The position numbers and the translations under genes were made by a program. From assembly GCF_963556105.2 (NCBI RefSeq), contig NZ_OY829944.1, forward strand, positions 429,001 to 493,000: a stretch of DNA of 64,000 nt. Direction: 5' to 3'. This stretch comes from an uncultured Tolumonas sp. Lineage in GTDB: Bacteria > Pseudomonadota > Gammaproteobacteria > Enterobacterales > Aeromonadaceae. Below the pieces are notes generated by a model. That model did no database searches. It worked only from the letters and a program-made list of their open reading frames with translations, and was not told the DNA's origin. Numbering within the stretch: position 1 is the first letter of the stretch; each line of letters starts with the position of its first letter. Below are positions 28,265-39,713 of the stretch, piece after piece.

Positions 28265-29226
28265 AACAGCTGAATTCGCGTCAACAAGCATTGCTGGCGG
28301 TATTAGCCGATGGTGCTTTTCATTCCGGTGAACAGATCGGGGCGGAATTGGGGATCAGCCGTGCTGCCATTAGTCAGCAGATCAAAAGTTTGCGTTTATT
28401 GGGTTTAGAAATATTTAGCATTACCGGCAAAGGTTACAGCTTAAATACACCACTTGATCTGTTGAATACCGAAATACTTCAACATCTAACTGCTGGCGCA
28501 CCGATACACACGTGCGCGGTGATTGATTCGACCAATCAATACATGATGGCGCAGCTTGAGCGCTGGCAAAAAGGCGAGTGTCTGTTGGCTGAGACCCAGA
28601 CGGCCGGTCGCGGGCGGCGTGGACGACACTGGCATTCGCCATTCGGTAGTCAGTTCATTATGAGCATGTACTGGCGACTTGACGATGGCCCTAGTGCAGC
28701 CATGGGGTTAAGTCTGGCAATTGGTGTTGCTGTGGTGCAAGCGCTGGAAAGTGCCGGTTACCGGGATTTGAGCCTGAAATGGCCGAATGATATCTACATG
28801 GCGCGGCGAAAACTCGCGGGCATACTGGTCGAAATGTCAGCCGCAGTCGGCGGGATCTGCCATCTGGTGATTGGCGTTGGTGTGAATCTTAATTTGCCGG
28901 ATGCGGTCATTGCGCAACTGGATCAACCCTGTGCGCATTTGGCGGAGCAACCGGTTGTGGTTGAGCGCAACCAACTGAGTGCCACGATCATTCGAGCCTT
29001 AAGAAATGCCTTAACACTGTTTGAGCAACAGGGATTAACCGCATTTTTAACAGAATGGAATCGACTGGATATTTTTATGCAACAACCGGTGAAGGTATTG
29101 CTGGGCAATCAGGTCATCCACGGCACCTATTGCGGCATAGACGGGCAGGGGAATATGTTGCTGCAAGATCATGACGGTATGCATAAATTTGTCGGCGGCG
29201 AGATCTCTTTACGCGCCGACATTTGA
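28261..29226 (+). CDS. birA: Bifunctional biotin ligase / biotin operon repressor
   Basis: 321 aa. An N-terminal winged helix-turn-helix (GEQIGAELGISRAAISQQIKSL) is followed by the biotin protein ligase core with GRGRRGRHWHSPFGS and KWPNDIYMARRKLAGIL, and a C-terminal SH3-like domain. It attaches biotin to carrier proteins via biotinyl-AMP and represses biotin genes. In this genome its targets should include the biotin carrier domain of the guanidine carboxylase at 57945. It overlaps murB by four bases and converges on coaA. Confidence 0.97.
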   Translation: MKQLNSRQQALLAVLADGAFHSGEQIGAELGISRAAISQQIKSLRLLGLEIFSITGKGYSLNTPLDLLNTEILQHLTAGAPIHTCAVIDSTNQYMMAQLERWQKGECLLAETQTAGRGRRGRHWHSPFGSQFIMSMYWRLDDGPSAAMGLSLAIGVAVVQALESAGYRDLSLKWPNDIYMARRKLAGILVEMSAAVGGICHLVIGVGVNLNLPDAVIAQLDQPCAHLAEQPVVVERNQLSATIIRALRNALTLFEQQGLTAFLTEWNRLDIFMQQPVKVLLGNQVIHGTYCGIDGQGNMLLQDHDGMHKFVGGEISLRADI

Positions 29227-29228
29227 GG

Positions 29229-30176
29229 TTATTTCCGTAACCGAACCTGCTCTATTGCATGCTGACTGCTTTTAGTCAGGATCAGGTTTGCCCGTTCGCG
29301 GGTAGGTAATATGTTGGCAATTAAATTCGGGTAATTTATTTCATCCCAGATCCGGCTGGCGGTGGCAGCCGCGTCTTCTTCATCAAAATGTGAATAATGA
29401 TGGAAATAGCTTGATGGGTCAGAAAATGCGCTTTTCCGGAAGCGAAGAAAGCGTTGAATATACCACTCTTTTAACAGCTGTTTATCTGCATCAACATAGA
29501 TAGAAAAATCAACAAAATCAGAAACAAACACATGATGTGGATCATGTGGATAATCCATTCCGCTTTGTAAAACGTTCAAACCTTCGATGATTAAAATATC
29601 GGGTTGTTCTACGACTTTCATCTGGTCAGGGATAATGTCATAGATATGATGAGAATAGATCGGCGCTTCAACCCGCTGTTTACCGGCTTTAATATCGGCG
29701 ACAAAATTAACCAGGCGGCGCATATCATAAGACTGTGGAAAGCCTTTTTTCTTCATCAATCCACGTTCTTCTAACACGCGGTTAGGATAGAGAAAACCAT
29801 CCGTGGTAATGAGTTCCACTTTCGGATGTTCCGGCCAATGTTCCAACAATGCTTGCAGTATACGAGCCGTGGTGCTTTTCCCTACCGCCACGCTACCGGC
29901 AATACTGATCACATACGGAACACGCTGATTGGGCGTACCCAGAAATTGTTCAATAACTTTGCTGCGATGTTGGCGTGCCTTGACATACAGATTCAATAAA
30001 CGCGACAAAGGCAGATAAATATCTCGGACTTCATCCAGTGACAATTCATCATGAATGCCGCGTAAATCAATCAGATCTTGTTCCGTCAATGAAAGGGGGA
30101 CGGAATCACGCAGATGAGCCCACTGTTCCCTGAAAAAATGTAAATAAGGCGAGAGATGTTGTGGATCAGCGGTCAT
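29229..30176 (-). CDS. coaA: Type I pantothenate kinase
   Basis: 315 aa, matching the E. coli enzyme in length. It phosphorylates pantothenate in the first, CoA-inhibited step of CoA synthesis. The P-loop is GSVAVGKST near residue 95, and TTDGFLYPN and [13 protein letters not shown] follow. The ATG at 30176 ([11 protein letters not shown]) is chosen by family length; AAGGACC is its ribosome binding site. It is divergent from the tRNA-tuf operon and only two bases from the convergent birA stop. Confidence 0.96.
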   Translation of the reverse strand: MTADPQHLSPYLHFFREQWAHLRDSVPLSLTEQDLIDLRGIHDELSLDEVRDIYLPLSRLLNLYVKARQHRSKVIEQFLGTPNQRVPYVISIAGSVAVGKSTTARILQALLEHWPEHPKVELITTDGFLYPNRVLEERGLMKKKGFPQSYDMRRLVNFVADIKAGKQRVEAPIYSHHIYDIIPDQMKVVEQPDILIIEGLNVLQSGMDYPHDPHHVFVSDFVDFSIYVDADKQLLKEWYIQRFLRFRKSAFSDPSSYFHHYSHFDEEDAAATASRIWDEINYPNLIANILPTRERANLILTKSSQHAIEQVRLRK

Positions 30177-30325
30177 TCGTGAGGTCCTTTCAGCAAGAGG
30201 CCCGACATTACACCAACCCCCTGTTATTCGACAACCGAAAGCGTATGTGAGTACACAAAAAGCAGAAAACAGAACAAATTCATGGAAACGGGACATAAAA
30301 CTAATGAAAACTCATCGCAGACTAG

Positions 30326-30354
30326 TTGCTCCACCGCCACGCTTGCACTAGAAT
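30326..30354 (+). promoter_or_regulatory. Promoter of the tRNA-Tyr/tRNA-Gly/tuf operon
   Basis: TTGCTC (30326-30331), a 17 bp spacer and TAGAAT (30349-30354), about 45 bases before the tRNA-Tyr. Only candidate of this quality in the gap. Confidence 0.65.
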
Positions 30355-30398
30355 TCGCAACGCTCTTTGCAGGACGCCATGATTTTATTGGCACTGAT

Positions 30399-30483
30399 GG
30401 AGGGATTCCCGAGCGGCCAAAGGGATCAGACTGTAAATCTGACGGCTCTGCCTTCGAAGGTTCGAATCCTTCTCCCTCCACCA
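30399..30483 (+). tRNA. tyrU: tRNA-Tyr (GUA)
   Basis: 85 nt class II tRNA with CCA encoded. The anticodon loop CTGTAAA gives GUA. The long variable arm and the acceptor GGAGGGA/TCCCTCC are intact. First gene of a tRNA-tuf operon. Confidence 0.97.
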
Positions 30484-30502
30484 TCTTGAGCATTGTAGTT
30501 AT

Positions 30503-30577
<75 letters not shown>

Positions 30578-30657
30578 ATTTAATTCAAAGCGCAATCATT
30601 GATACTCGTCGGACGGTGTGTACCGTGGTGAGTTTCTTACCATACAAACAGTGTTAG

Positions 30658-31857
<1,200 letters not shown>

Positions 31858-31865
31858 TTCTTTCG

Positions 31866-31894
31866 GTTACAAATATAACCAAAGCCCCTATAAT
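31866..31894 (+). promoter_or_regulatory. Promoter of the second tRNA-Trp gene, overlapping the tuf terminator
   Basis: GTTACA (31866-31871), a 17 bp spacer and TATAAT (31889-31894). The expected start is about ten bases before the tRNA. The spacer includes the 5' arm of the tuf terminator. Confidence 0.65.
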
Positions 31895-31907
31895 CGGGGC
31901 TTTGTTA
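31880..31907 (+). terminator. tuf terminator with a promoter -10 box in its loop
   Basis: A 9 bp stem (31880-31888 with 31896-31904) whose 7-nt loop is TATAATC, followed by a short T-rich tail. It is 22 bases after the tuf stop. The loop TATAAT is also the best -10 box for the tRNA-Trp that follows. Confidence 0.85.
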
Positions 31908-31911
31908 TCTT

Positions 31912-31988
31912 AGGGGCGTAGTTCCAATTGGTAGAACAGCGGTCTCCAAAACCGATGGTTGGGGGTTCGAATCCCTCCGCCCCTGCCA
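31912..31988 (+). tRNA. trpT: tRNA-Trp (CCA), copy 2
   Basis: 77 nt, identical over its whole length to the copy at 15149, with CCA encoded and anticodon CCA. It sits between tuf and secE, and no terminator is seen before secE, so it probably shares the secE-nusG transcript and is cut out by tRNA processing. Confidence 0.98.
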
Positions 31989-32044
31989 AATCAATACCGC
32001 AAGTAGCGGATTTAATGCACTGAAAACGAATACAGGTAGATTGT

Positions 32045-32428
32045 ATGAGTGTGAATGTTGAAAGCCAGAACCGCAACAAAGGAAAAAACATCGCATTGTG
32101 GGGGCTGGTCTTCATTCTTCTGGCGGCTACGGTGGTTGGTAATTCAGTTTTTGCTGAAAAATCATTATTTATTCGTGTTGTCGCAGTTGTTATTGCTTTT
32201 GCAGCTGCTGCCGTCACGGCATTGCAGACTCTTCAGGGTAAAGCTTTACTGACTTTTAGCCGGGAATCCATCAAGGAAGTCCGGAAAGTGGTATGGCCTA
32301 CTCGCCAGGAAACCATTCAAACAACCCTGATTATTTTTGCATTCACCGTTGTTATGGGCCTATTCTTATTTTTAATAGATGGTGCTCTGATCTGGCTAGT
32401 TGAGTTGATCACCGGAATGAAGGGTTAA
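32045..32428 (+). CDS. secE: Preprotein translocase subunit SecE
   Basis: 127 aa with three membrane spans, the enteric form. The conserved cytosolic amphipathic helix is GKALLTFSRESIKEVRKVVWPTRQET, which clamps SecY. Essential part of SecYEG in the inner membrane. It lies three bases before nusG in the usual secE-nusG pair and follows tRNA-Trp by 56 bases. Confidence 0.97.
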   Translation: MSVNVESQNRNKGKNIALWGLVFILLAATVVGNSVFAEKSLFIRVVAVVIAFAAAAVTALQTLQGKALLTFSRESIKEVRKVVWPTRQETIQTTLIIFAFTVVMGLFLFLIDGALIWLVELITGMKG

Positions 32429-32431
32429 TAA

Positions 32432-32974
32432 ATGTCAGAACAACGCATGAGATGGTATGTGGTACAAGCCTTTTCCGGTTTTGAAGGCCGTGTCGCCAAA
32501 TCATTAAAAGAACATATCAAAATGCACGCAATGGAAGACCAGTTTGGCGAAATTCTGGTTCCGACAGAAGAAATAGTAGAAATGCGTGCTGGTCAAAAAC
32601 GTAAAAGTGAACGCAAATTTTTCCCAGGTTATGTATTAGTGCAAATGATCATGAACGATGCATCATGGCATTTAGTACGTAACGTACCGCGTGTAATGGG
32701 GTTCATCGGCGGCACGTCTGATCGTCCAGCACCTATTACCGATAAAGAAGCCGATGCTATTCTGAATCGTCTGCAAGAGTCTGTGGATAAACCAAAACAC
32801 AAAACTCTGTTCGAACCTGGCGAAGTCATCCGTGTATCTGATGGTCCTTTTGCTGACTTCAACGGTACAGTGGAAGAAGTTGACTACGATAAGAGCCGCA
32901 TGAAGGTTTCTGTGTTGATCTTCGGTCGTGCTACACCGGTTGAACTGGATTTCAGTCAAGTCGAAAAAGTTTAA
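32432..32974 (+). CDS. nusG: Transcription termination/antitermination factor NusG
   Basis: 180 aa. The NGN domain ([24 protein letters not shown], then [10 protein letters not shown]) binds RNA polymerase and suppresses pausing. The C-terminal KOW domain ([25 protein letters not shown]) contacts Rho or ribosomal protein S10. Full length for the family. It is followed by a terminator that overlaps the rplK promoter. Confidence 0.98.
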   Translation: MSEQRMRWYVVQAFSGFEGRVAKSLKEHIKMHAMEDQFGEILVPTEEIVEMRAGQKRKSERKFFPGYVLVQMIMNDASWHLVRNVPRVMGFIGGTSDRPAPITDKEADAILNRLQESVDKPKHKTLFEPGEVIRVSDGPFADFNGTVEEVDYDKSRMKVSVLIFGRATPVELDFSQVEKV

Positions 32975-32983
32975 TATTACTGG

Positions 32984-33012
32984 TTGTCTGGGGCAGCGGT
33001 TATCCCTATAAT
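32984..33012 (+). promoter_or_regulatory. Promoter of rplKA, overlapping the nusG terminator
   Basis: TTGTCT (32984-32989), exactly 17 bases, then TATAAT (33007-33012). The spacer contains the 5' arm of the terminator and the -10 box lies in the loop. In E. coli the L11 promoter occupies the same gap. Confidence 0.7.
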
Positions 33013-33027
33013 TCGCTGCCCCTTTTT
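32990..33027 (+). terminator. nusG terminator with a promoter -10 box in its loop
   Basis: A 9 bp GC-rich stem (32990-32998 with 33014-33022), 15-nt loop and five T residues. The loop contains TATAAT at 33007-33012. Confidence 0.88.
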
Positions 33028-33035
33028 CTATTGGG

Positions 33036-33093
33036 GAGCCGATGAAGAGCTTAGCTCTGAGGCGCTAGAACCCACATTTGAGGTAATTGTAAA
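33036..33093 (+). promoter_or_regulatory. rplK leader, candidate ribosomal protein L1 autoregulatory site
   Basis: The leader contains GATGAAGAGC and a small hairpin (33046-33050 with 33054-33058) shortly before rplK. In E. coli L1 represses its own operon at this place by binding an mRNA mimic of its 23S site. Inference from position and the purine-rich motif. Confidence 0.45.
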
Positions 33094-33522
33094 ATGGCAA
33101 AGAAAGTTTCAGCCTATATCAAGCTGCAAGTTAAGGCCGGCAGCGCGAATCCAAGCCCACCAGTAGGTCCGGCTCTGGGTCAGCACGGTGTTAACATCAT
33201 GGAATTCTGTAAAGCGTTCAACGCCCGTACAGACAAACTGGAAAAAGGCGCGCCTACTCCAGTTGTAATTACTGTATACAGTGACCGTTCTTTCACTTTC
33301 GAAACTAAAACTCCACCAGCTTCTTACTTGCTGAAGAAAGCTGCTGATATCAAGTCTGGCTCATCTAAGCCAAACAAAGATAAAGTGGGTAAAGTGACTC
33401 ATGCTCAACTGCTGGAAATCGCCAAAACTAAAGAACCAGACATGACTGGTACTGATTTGGAAGCGAAAGCCCGCTGTATCGCTGGCTCTGCCCGTTCTAT
33501 GGGCCTGGTAGTAGAGGGATAA
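33094..33522 (+). CDS. rplK: 50S ribosomal protein L11
   Basis: 142 aa, full length. The proline-rich N-terminal domain ([29 protein letters not shown]) binds thiostrepton-type drugs and the GTPase centre, and the C-terminal domain binds 23S rRNA (GLVVEG end). It begins the rplKA pair and is four bases before rplA. Confidence 0.98.
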   Translation: MAKKVSAYIKLQVKAGSANPSPPVGPALGQHGVNIMEFCKAFNARTDKLEKGAPTPVVITVYSDRSFTFETKTPPASYLLKKAADIKSGSSKPNKDKVGKVTHAQLLEIAKTKEPDMTGTDLEAKARCIAGSARSMGLVVEG

Positions 33523-33526
33523 GACA

Positions 33527-34231
33527 ATGGCTAAATTAACTAAACGCATGCGCGTAATTCGTGAAAAAGTTGATGGTACCAAAGAGTACAACATCACTGA
33601 AGCCGTTGCTTTATTGAAAGAACTGGCTACTGCTAAGTTCGTTGAAAGCGTTGACGTAGCAGTTAATCTGGGTATCGATGCTCGTAAATCAGATCAAAAC
33701 GTACGTGGTGCAACTGTACTGCCTAACGGTACTGGTCGTACTGTACGTGTTGCTGTATTTACTCAGGGTGCTAACGCTGAAGCAGCAAAAGCTGCTGGCG
33801 CTGACCTGGTAGGTATGGATGATCTGGCTGAACAGATCAAACGTGGCGAAATGAACTTCGACGTAGTTATTGCTTCTCCTGATGCAATGCGCGTAGTTGG
33901 TCAACTGGGTCAAATCCTGGGCCCACGTGGTCTGATGCCAAACCCTAAAGTTGGTACTGTAACTCCTAACGTTGCTGAAGCAGTTAACAATGCAAAAGCG
34001 GGTCAGGTTCGTTACCGTAACGACAAGAATGGTATCATCCATTCTACTATCGGTAAGGTTGACTTCACCGAAGCTCAGTTGAAAGAGAACTTGGAAGCTC
34101 TGCTGGTTGCGCTGAAAAAAGCTAAACCATCTACTTCTAAAGGCCAATTCGTTAAGAAAGTTAGCCTGTCTACCACTATGGGTGCAGGTTTAGCTGTTGA
34201 CCAGGCTTCTCTGGATACCAAAGCTGCTTAA
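33527..34231 (+). CDS. rplA: 50S ribosomal protein L1
   Basis: 234 aa, full length, with the L1 signature region [31 protein letters not shown]. It builds the L1 stalk that guides deacylated tRNA out of the E site and in other bacteria represses rplKA translation. The last gene before the L10 leader. Confidence 0.98.
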   Translation: MAKLTKRMRVIREKVDGTKEYNITEAVALLKELATAKFVESVDVAVNLGIDARKSDQNVRGATVLPNGTGRTVRVAVFTQGANAEAAKAAGADLVGMDDLAEQIKRGEMNFDVVIASPDAMRVVGQLGQILGPRGLMPNPKVGTVTPNVAEAVNNAKAGQVRYRNDKNGIIHSTIGKVDFTEAQLKENLEALLVALKKAKPSTSKGQFVKKVSLSTTMGAGLAVDQASLDTKAA

Positions 34232-34236
34232 GCTTA

Positions 34237-34266
34237 TTTACTAGAGGCGAGATTATAGTCTATAAT
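34237..34266 (+). promoter_or_regulatory. Candidate promoter of rplJL-rpoBC within a hairpin
   Basis: TTTACT (34237-34242), 18 bp spacer and TATAAT (34261-34266). The -10 box forms part of the 3' arm of a 12 bp hairpin (34246-34257 with 34261-34272). The hairpin lacks a good T tail. Confidence 0.5.
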
Positions 34267-34274
34267 TTCGCCCC

Positions 34275-34463
34275 TTAGTTTGGTTGGGGGTCTCGACTCC
34301 CGTCCAAGACCGCAGGTGGTGTAAACCTTAATATCCCTGCGTAGACGGTGCCGGAACCCAGCGAGAAAGATTTCTTTCTTCTGGACTCTGCCGCCGAATT
34401 CTCTCCGAATGGAGAGGTGTTGACAGTTCTGGGTTCGCCCAGATTAACTCCAGGAGTAAGCCA
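34275..34463 (+). promoter_or_regulatory. Ribosomal protein L10 leader of rplJL
   Basis: A long untranslated leader before rplJ. It contains GACCGCAGGTGGTG and CCCTGCGTAGACGGTG, strongly like the conserved core of the gammaproteobacterial L10 leader, which binds the L10-(L12)4 complex and shuts off translation. A later hairpin with a 6 bp stem lies at 34401-34416. Confidence 0.8.
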
Positions 34464-34967
34464 ATGGCATTAGGACTCGAAGACAAAAAAGCGATTGTCG
34501 CTGAAGTCAGCGAAGCTGCCAAAGGCGCACTGTCTGCTGTTGCAGCCGATTCACGCGGCGTAACCGTAGCCAAGATGACCGCTCTGCGTCAGTCTGCTCG
34601 TGAAGCAGGCGTTTACTTGCGTGTTGTTCGTAACACTCTGCTGACTCGTGCAGTAGAAGGTACTGACTTCGCTTGTATGAACGACGTATTTGTTGGTCCG
34701 ACCCTGATCGCTTTCTCTAACGAACATCCGGGCGCTGCTGCTCGTCTGTTCAAAGAGTTCGCTAAAGGGAACGATAAGTTCTCTATCAAGGGTGGTGCGT
34801 TCCAGGGTGAATTCATCCCTGCAGCTCAAATTGATCGTCTGGCAACTCTGCCTACATACGAAGAAGCAATTGCGAAACTGATGGCTACTATGAAAGAAGC
34901 TTCAGCTGGCAAGCTGGTTCGTACTCTGGCAGCTCTGCGCGACAAGAAAGAAGCCGAAGCGGCTTAA
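34464..34967 (+). CDS. rplJ: 50S ribosomal protein L10
   Basis: 167 aa, starting [26 protein letters not shown] as in relatives. L10 holds the L7/L12 dimers on the ribosome stalk and represses its own operon. CCAGGAG precedes the ATG. Followed by rplL after 60 bases. Confidence 0.98.
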   Translation: MALGLEDKKAIVAEVSEAAKGALSAVAADSRGVTVAKMTALRQSAREAGVYLRVVRNTLLTRAVEGTDFACMNDVFVGPTLIAFSNEHPGAAARLFKEFAKGNDKFSIKGGAFQGEFIPAAQIDRLATLPTYEEAIAKLMATMKEASAGKLVRTLAALRDKKEAEAA

Positions 34968-35027
34968 TTCTTGTAACAGAACAGATTATTTTTATTTTTA
35001 ATACTTCAACGACAGGATTTTTTTCTC

Positions 35028-35393
35028 ATGTCTATCACTAAAGACCAAATCATCGAAGCCGTTGCTGCTATGTCAGTAATGGACGTTGTAGAACTGATCA
35101 CCGCTATGGAAGAGAAGTTCGGTGTTTCTGCTGCTGCTGTAGCTGCCGGCCCAGCCGCTGCTGCTGAAGCTGTTGAAGAACAGACTGAATTCAACGTTAT
35201 GCTGACCGCTATCGGCGCTAACAAAGTAGCTGTAATCAAAGCTGTACGTGGCGCAACTGCGCTGGGTCTGAAAGAAGCTAAAGACCTGGTAGAAGCTGCT
35301 CCAACTGCAGTTAAAGAAGCAATCTCTAAAGAAGAAGCTGAAGCTCTGAAGAAAGAGCTGGAAGCTGCAGGTGCTTCTGTTGAGATCAAATAA
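35028..35393 (+). CDS. rplL: 50S ribosomal protein L7/L12
   Basis: 121 aa. An N-terminal dimerisation helix is followed by an alanine-rich hinge ([20 protein letters not shown]) and the C-terminal factor-binding domain ([27 protein letters not shown]). It recruits translational GTPases. It lies upstream of the attenuator that reduces read-through into rpoBC. Confidence 0.98.
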   Translation: MSITKDQIIEAVAAMSVMDVVELITAMEEKFGVSAAAVAAGPAAAAEAVEEQTEFNVMLTAIGANKVAVIKAVRGATALGLKEAKDLVEAAPTAVKEAISKEEAEALKKELEAAGASVEIK

Positions 35394-35433
35394 TCTACTT
35401 AACAGTAGGTTAGCGGCCTGATAAAACAGGCTA

Positions 35434-35464
35434 GGGCTGGTGAAGAAACTTCACCGGCCCTTTT
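35434..35464 (+). terminator. rplL-rpoB attenuator
   Basis: A 12 bp stem (35434-35445 with 35449-35460) with a 3-nt loop and four T residues, 40 bases after rplL. The equivalent E. coli site terminates most transcripts before rpoB; the short T run fits partial termination. Confidence 0.88.
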
Positions 35465-35596
35465 GCGCTGTAAGCCGCAGGAATTCACATTGCTCACCTG
35501 GGCTTAAAAAGTACGAAAAGTACACAGTAGCAATGTATTACAGAACTGCTCTGACTGGAGCAGCTTGGGTCACTTATCAGCGAGCTGAGGAACCCT

Positions 35597-38500
35597 ATGG
35601 TTAACTCTTATACCGAAAAAAAACGCATTCGTAAGGACTTCGGTAAGCGTGATCAGGTACTGGAAACGCCTTATCTCTTGTCCATTCAACTGGACTCCTT
35701 CAAACAATTCCTTGATGCCGACCCAGAAGGGGCATACGGGCTTGAGGCTGCATTCCGCAGCGTATTCCCCATTACCAGTTATTCTGGTACTGCGGAGCTG
35801 CAATATGTCAGCTATCGCTTGGGAGAACCGGTCTTTGACGTAAAAGAGTGTCAAATCCGTGGCGTCACCTATTCAGCTCCATTGCGCGTGAAGCTGCGCT
35901 TAGTGCTGTTTGATAGAGAAGCTGCGGCAGGCACTGTCAAAGAAATTAAAGAACAAGAAGTGTATATGGGCGAAATCCCGCTGATGACTGATAACGGTAC
36001 CTTTGTCATCAATGGTACAGAGCGTGTTATCGTTTCCCAGCTGCATCGTAGTCCTGGCGTGTTCTTTGATCACGATAAGGGTAAAACCCACTCTTCAGGT
36101 AAGGTTCTGTATAACGCTCGCGTTATTCCTTACCGTGGTTCTTGGTTGGACTTTGAGTTCGATGCCAAGGATAACCTGTTTGTGCGTATCGACCGTCGTC
36201 GTAAATTACCTGCGACTATCATCTTACGTGCACTGGAATTCACGACCGAACAGATCCTGGCGACCTTCTTTGAAACAATTAAATTTGAAATCAAAGATGG
36301 CAAAGTGATGATGGAGCTGGTGCCGGAGCGTCTGCGTGGTGAAACCGCGACCTTCGATATCCTTGCTGGCAGCGATGTGGTGGTTGAAAAAGGCCGTCGT
36401 ATTACTGCACGTCACATTCGTCAGTTAGAAAAAGCTAACGTTACTCAAATCGAAGTTCCAGTTGAGTATGTTGTTGGCAAGATTTCTGCTAAAGATTATG
36501 TGAATCCACAAACTGGTGAAGTCCTGATCAATGCCAACACCGCATTGAGTCTGGAAGCTATTGCGAATCTGTCAGTCGCTGGCTTTAAACAGTTTGAAAT
36601 CCTGTTCACTAATGAACTGGATCACGGCTCATATATTTCTGAAACATTACGTATTGATTCAAGCACTAATCGTCTGGAAGCACTGGTAGAAATCTACCGT
36701 ATGATGCGCCCAGGTGAGCCGCCAACGAAAGATGCAGCAGAACAGCTATTTGAAAACCTGTTCTTCTCAGCAGATCGTTATGATCTGTCGACTGTTGGTC
36801 GTATGAAATTCAACAGCCGACTGGCTCGTCCAGAACATATTGGTTCAGGCATTCTGTCTGAAGACGATATCGTTGATGTGATGAAACAGTTGATTGCCAT
36901 CCGTAATGGTAAAGACGACGTGGATGATATCGATCATCTGGGTAACCGTCGTATCCGTTCCGTGGGCGAAATGGCTGAAAACCAATTCCGTGTGGGTTTG
37001 GTGCGTGTTGAACGTGCAGTTAAAGAACGTCTGTCTTTAGGCGATCTGGATGCCGTGCAGCCACAAGATCTGATCAATGCGAAGCCAATTTCTGCAGCCG
37101 TGAAAGAATTCTTCGGTTCCAGCCAGCTGTCGCAGTTTATGGATCAGAACAACCCGTTGTCAGAAATTACGCACAAACGTCGTATTTCTGCGCTGGGCCC
37201 AGGTGGTTTGACCCGTGAACGTGCCGGCTTCGAAGTTCGAGACGTACATCCGACTCACTACGGTCGTTTGTGTCCAATCGAAACGCCTGAAGGTCCGAAC
37301 ATCGGTCTGATCAACTCACTGGCGGTATATTCTCGTACTAACGAGTATGGTTTCCTGGAAACCCCATATCGCAAAGTTATTGATGGCGTGATCACTGACG
37401 AAGTGGATTATCTGTCTGCGATTGAAGAAGGTAACTTCGTTATCGCGCAGGCCAATGCCAATGTAGACGCAAATGGCAGCCTGAAAGATGAATTGATCCC
37501 ATGTCGCCATAAAGGTGAATCAACCTTTATGAATGCAGAACAGATCCAGTATATGGACGTTAGTCCACAGCAGGTAGTTTCTGTTGCAGCATCGCTGATC
37601 CCGTTCCTTGAACACGATGACGCGAACCGTGCATTGATGGGTTCAAACATGCAACGTCAAGCGGTACCAACTCTGCGTGCTGATAAGCCGCTGGTAGGTA
37701 CTGGTATGGAACGTGCTGTGGCGGTTGACTCCGGCGTAACGGTAGTTGCTCGTCGTGGTGGTTTCATCGATTACGTTGATGCATCCCGTATTGTGGTTAA
37801 GGTTAATGAAGATGAGCTGTTACCAGGCGAAGCCGGTATCGACATCTATAACCTGACCAAATATACCCGTTCTAACCAGAACACCTGTATTAACCAACGT
37901 CCATGTGTGTCTGTTGGTGAGCCAGTGATGCTGGGTGACGTGTTGGCCGATGGTCCTTCCACTGATTTGGGTGAGTTGGCGCTGGGTCAAAACATGCGCG
38001 TCGCGTTCATGCCTTGGAACGGTTATAACTTCGAAGACTCGATTCTGGTCTCCGAGCGTGTGGTACAAGAAGACCGCCTGACGACGATTCATATTCAGGA
38101 GCTGTCTTGTATTGCGCGTGATACGAAATTAGGTTCAGAAGAAATCACCGCTGATATTCCAAACGTAGGCGAAGCTGCACTGTCCAAACTGGATGAGTCA
38201 GGTATCGTTTATGTTGGTGCTGAAGTGAAAGGCGGCGACATTCTGGTTGGTAAGGTAACGCCAAAAGGTGAAACCCAACTGACACCAGAAGAAAAACTGC
38301 TGCGCGCCATTTTTGGTGAAAAAGCGTCTGACGTAAAAGATTCTTCTCTGCGTGTGCCTAATGGTGTTTACGGTACTGTTATTGACGTGCAGGTCTTCAC
38401 TCGTGATGGCGTAGAAAAAGATAAACGCGCTAAAGAAGTCGAAGACATGCAATTGCGTGATGCGAAGAAAGACCTGACCGAAGAGTTCAAAATTTTCGAA

Positions 38501-39625
38501 GATGGTATTTTTGGCCGCGCACGTTCATTACTGGTTGCTGCTGGTTTCAGCGAAGAAAAACTGTCTAAACTTGATCGTAAGAAGCTGCTGGAACAGTCGC
38601 TGGATGACGAAGCAAAACAAGTTGAACTGGAACAGATCGCTGAACAATATGCTGCGCTGAAAGAAGAGTTTGATCGTAAGTTCGAAGCTAAACGTCAGAA
38701 AATCATCCAAGGTGATGATTTGGCGCCAGGCGTGCTGAAGATCGTTAAAGTTTATCTGGCTGTGAAACGTCGTATTCAGCCTGGTGACAAGATGGCGGGT
38801 CGTCACGGTAACAAAGGGGTTATCTCCAAAATTTGTCCGGTTGAAGACATGCCATATGATGACGAAGGGAATCCAGTCGACATCGTACTGAACCCGTTGG
38901 GCGTACCATCGCGTATGAACATCGGTCAGATCTTGGAAGTTCACCTTGGTTTGGCTGCGAAAGGTATCGGCGAAAAAATTAATCGCATGGTCAAAGAACA
39001 GCGTGAACTGGCTGAATTGCGTGAGTTCTTGCAACGCGTCTATGATTTAGGTGGCAGCGATCAACAACAGATTGATATCGCGACACTGAATGATGCGGAA
39101 GTGCGGACTCTGGTTCAAAACCTGCGCAAAGGTTTACCGGTGGCAACGCCTGTGTTTGATGGCGCGAAAGAAAGCGAAATCAAACAGCTGCTGAAACTGG
39201 CAGATAAACCTGAATCAGGTCAGATCACCTTGTTTGATGGTCGTACCGGTATGCCGTTTGAGCGTGCAGTAACCGTGGGTTACATGTACATGCTGAAACT
39301 GAACCACTTGGTTGATGACAAAATGCATGCTCGTTCTACCGGTTCTTATAGCTTGGTTACTCAGCAACCGCTGGGTGGTAAAGCTCAGTTCGGTGGTCAG
39401 CGTTTCGGGGAAATGGAAGTATGGGCACTGGAAGCATACGGTGCTGCTTATACTCTGCAGGAAATGCTGACGGTTAAATCGGACGATGTGAACGGTCGTA
39501 CTAAGATGTATAAAAACATCGTCGATGGCGATCATCGCATGGAACCAGGTATACCAGAATCCTTCAACGTATTGCTGAAGGAAATCCGCTCGTTGGGTAT
39601 CAACATCGAGTTGGAAGAAGAGTAA
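35597..39625 (+). CDS. rpoB: RNA polymerase beta subunit
   Basis: 1342 aa, the same length as E. coli RpoB. Recognised regions include the rifampicin pocket ([25 protein letters not shown], unmutated as far as I can see), [10 protein letters not shown], and the C-terminal clamp region with [18 protein letters not shown]. It forms the catalytic core with beta'. The start is preceded by GAGCTGAGGAACCCT. Transcribed from the ribosomal protein promoters through the attenuator. Confidence 0.99.
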   Translation: MVNSYTEKKRIRKDFGKRDQVLETPYLLSIQLDSFKQFLDADPEGAYGLEAAFRSVFPITSYSGTAELQYVSYRLGEPVFDVKECQIRGVTYSAPLRVKLRLVLFDREAAAGTVKEIKEQEVYMGEIPLMTDNGTFVINGTERVIVSQLHRSPGVFFDHDKGKTHSSGKVLYNARVIPYRGSWLDFEFDAKDNLFVRIDRRRKLPATIILRALEFTTEQILATFFETIKFEIKDGKVMMELVPERLRGETATFDILAGSDVVVEKGRRITARHIRQLEKANVTQIEVPVEYVVGKISAKDYVNPQTGEVLINANTALSLEAIANLSVAGFKQFEILFTNELDHGSYISETLRIDSSTNRLEALVEIYRMMRPGEPPTKDAAEQLFENLFFSADRYDLSTVGRMKFNSRLARPEHIGSGILSEDDIVDVMKQLIAIRNGKDDVDDIDHLGNRRIRSVGEMAENQFRVGLVRVERAVKERLSLGDLDAVQPQDLINAKPISAAVKEFFGSSQLSQFMDQNNPLSEITHKRRISALGPGGLTRERAGFEVRDVHPTHYGRLCPIETPEGPNIGLINSLAVYSRTNEYGFLETPYRKVIDGVITDEVDYLSAIEEGNFVIAQANANVDANGSLKDELIPCRHKGESTFMNAEQIQYMDVSPQQVVSVAASLIPFLEHDDANRALMGSNMQRQAVPTLRADKPLVGTGMERAVAVDSGVTVVARRGGFIDYVDASRIVVKVNEDELLPGEAGIDIYNLTKYTRSNQNTCINQRPCVSVGEPVMLGDVLADGPSTDLGELALGQNMRVAFMPWNGYNFEDSILVSERVVQEDRLTTIHIQELSCIARDTKLGSEEITADIPNVGEAALSKLDESGIVYVGAEVKGGDILVGKVTPKGETQLTPEEKLLRAIFGEKASDVKDSSLRVPNGVYGTVIDVQVFTRDGVEKDKRAKEVEDMQLRDAKKDLTEEFKIFEDGIFGRARSLLVAAGFSEEKLSKLDRKKLLEQSLDDEAKQVELEQIAEQYAALKEEFDRKFEAKRQKIIQGDDLAPGVLKIVKVYLAVKRRIQPGDKMAGRHGNKGVISKICPVEDMPYDDEGNPVDIVLNPLGVPSRMNIGQILEVHLGLAAKGIGEKINRMVKEQRELAELREFLQRVYDLGGSDQQQIDIATLNDAEVRTLVQNLRKGLPVATPVFDGAKESEIKQLLKLADKPESGQITLFDGRTGMPFERAVTVGYMYMLKLNHLVDDKMHARSTGSYSLVTQQPLGGKAQFGGQRFGEMEVWALEAYGAAYTLQEMLTVKSDDVNGRTKMYKNIVDGDHRMEPGIPESFNVLLKEIRSLGINIELEEE

Positions 39626-39686
39626 GGACGTACGTCCTTGTTTCTGGACTCAGAATAGTAACGGTATGCCGCGTCGCGGCATACCG
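39624..39686 (+). repeat. Two perfect inverted repeats between rpoB and rpoC
   Basis: The 88-base rpoB-rpoC gap holds a 16 bp perfect palindrome (39624-39639, overlapping the rpoB stop) and a 10 bp perfect stem with a 5-nt loop (39662-39671 with 39677-39686). Neither has a T tail. They could stabilise or separate the rpoB and rpoC messages. Confidence 0.75.
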
Positions 39687-39713
39687 AAGTTAACCTCCTG
39701 ACGGGAGATACAG

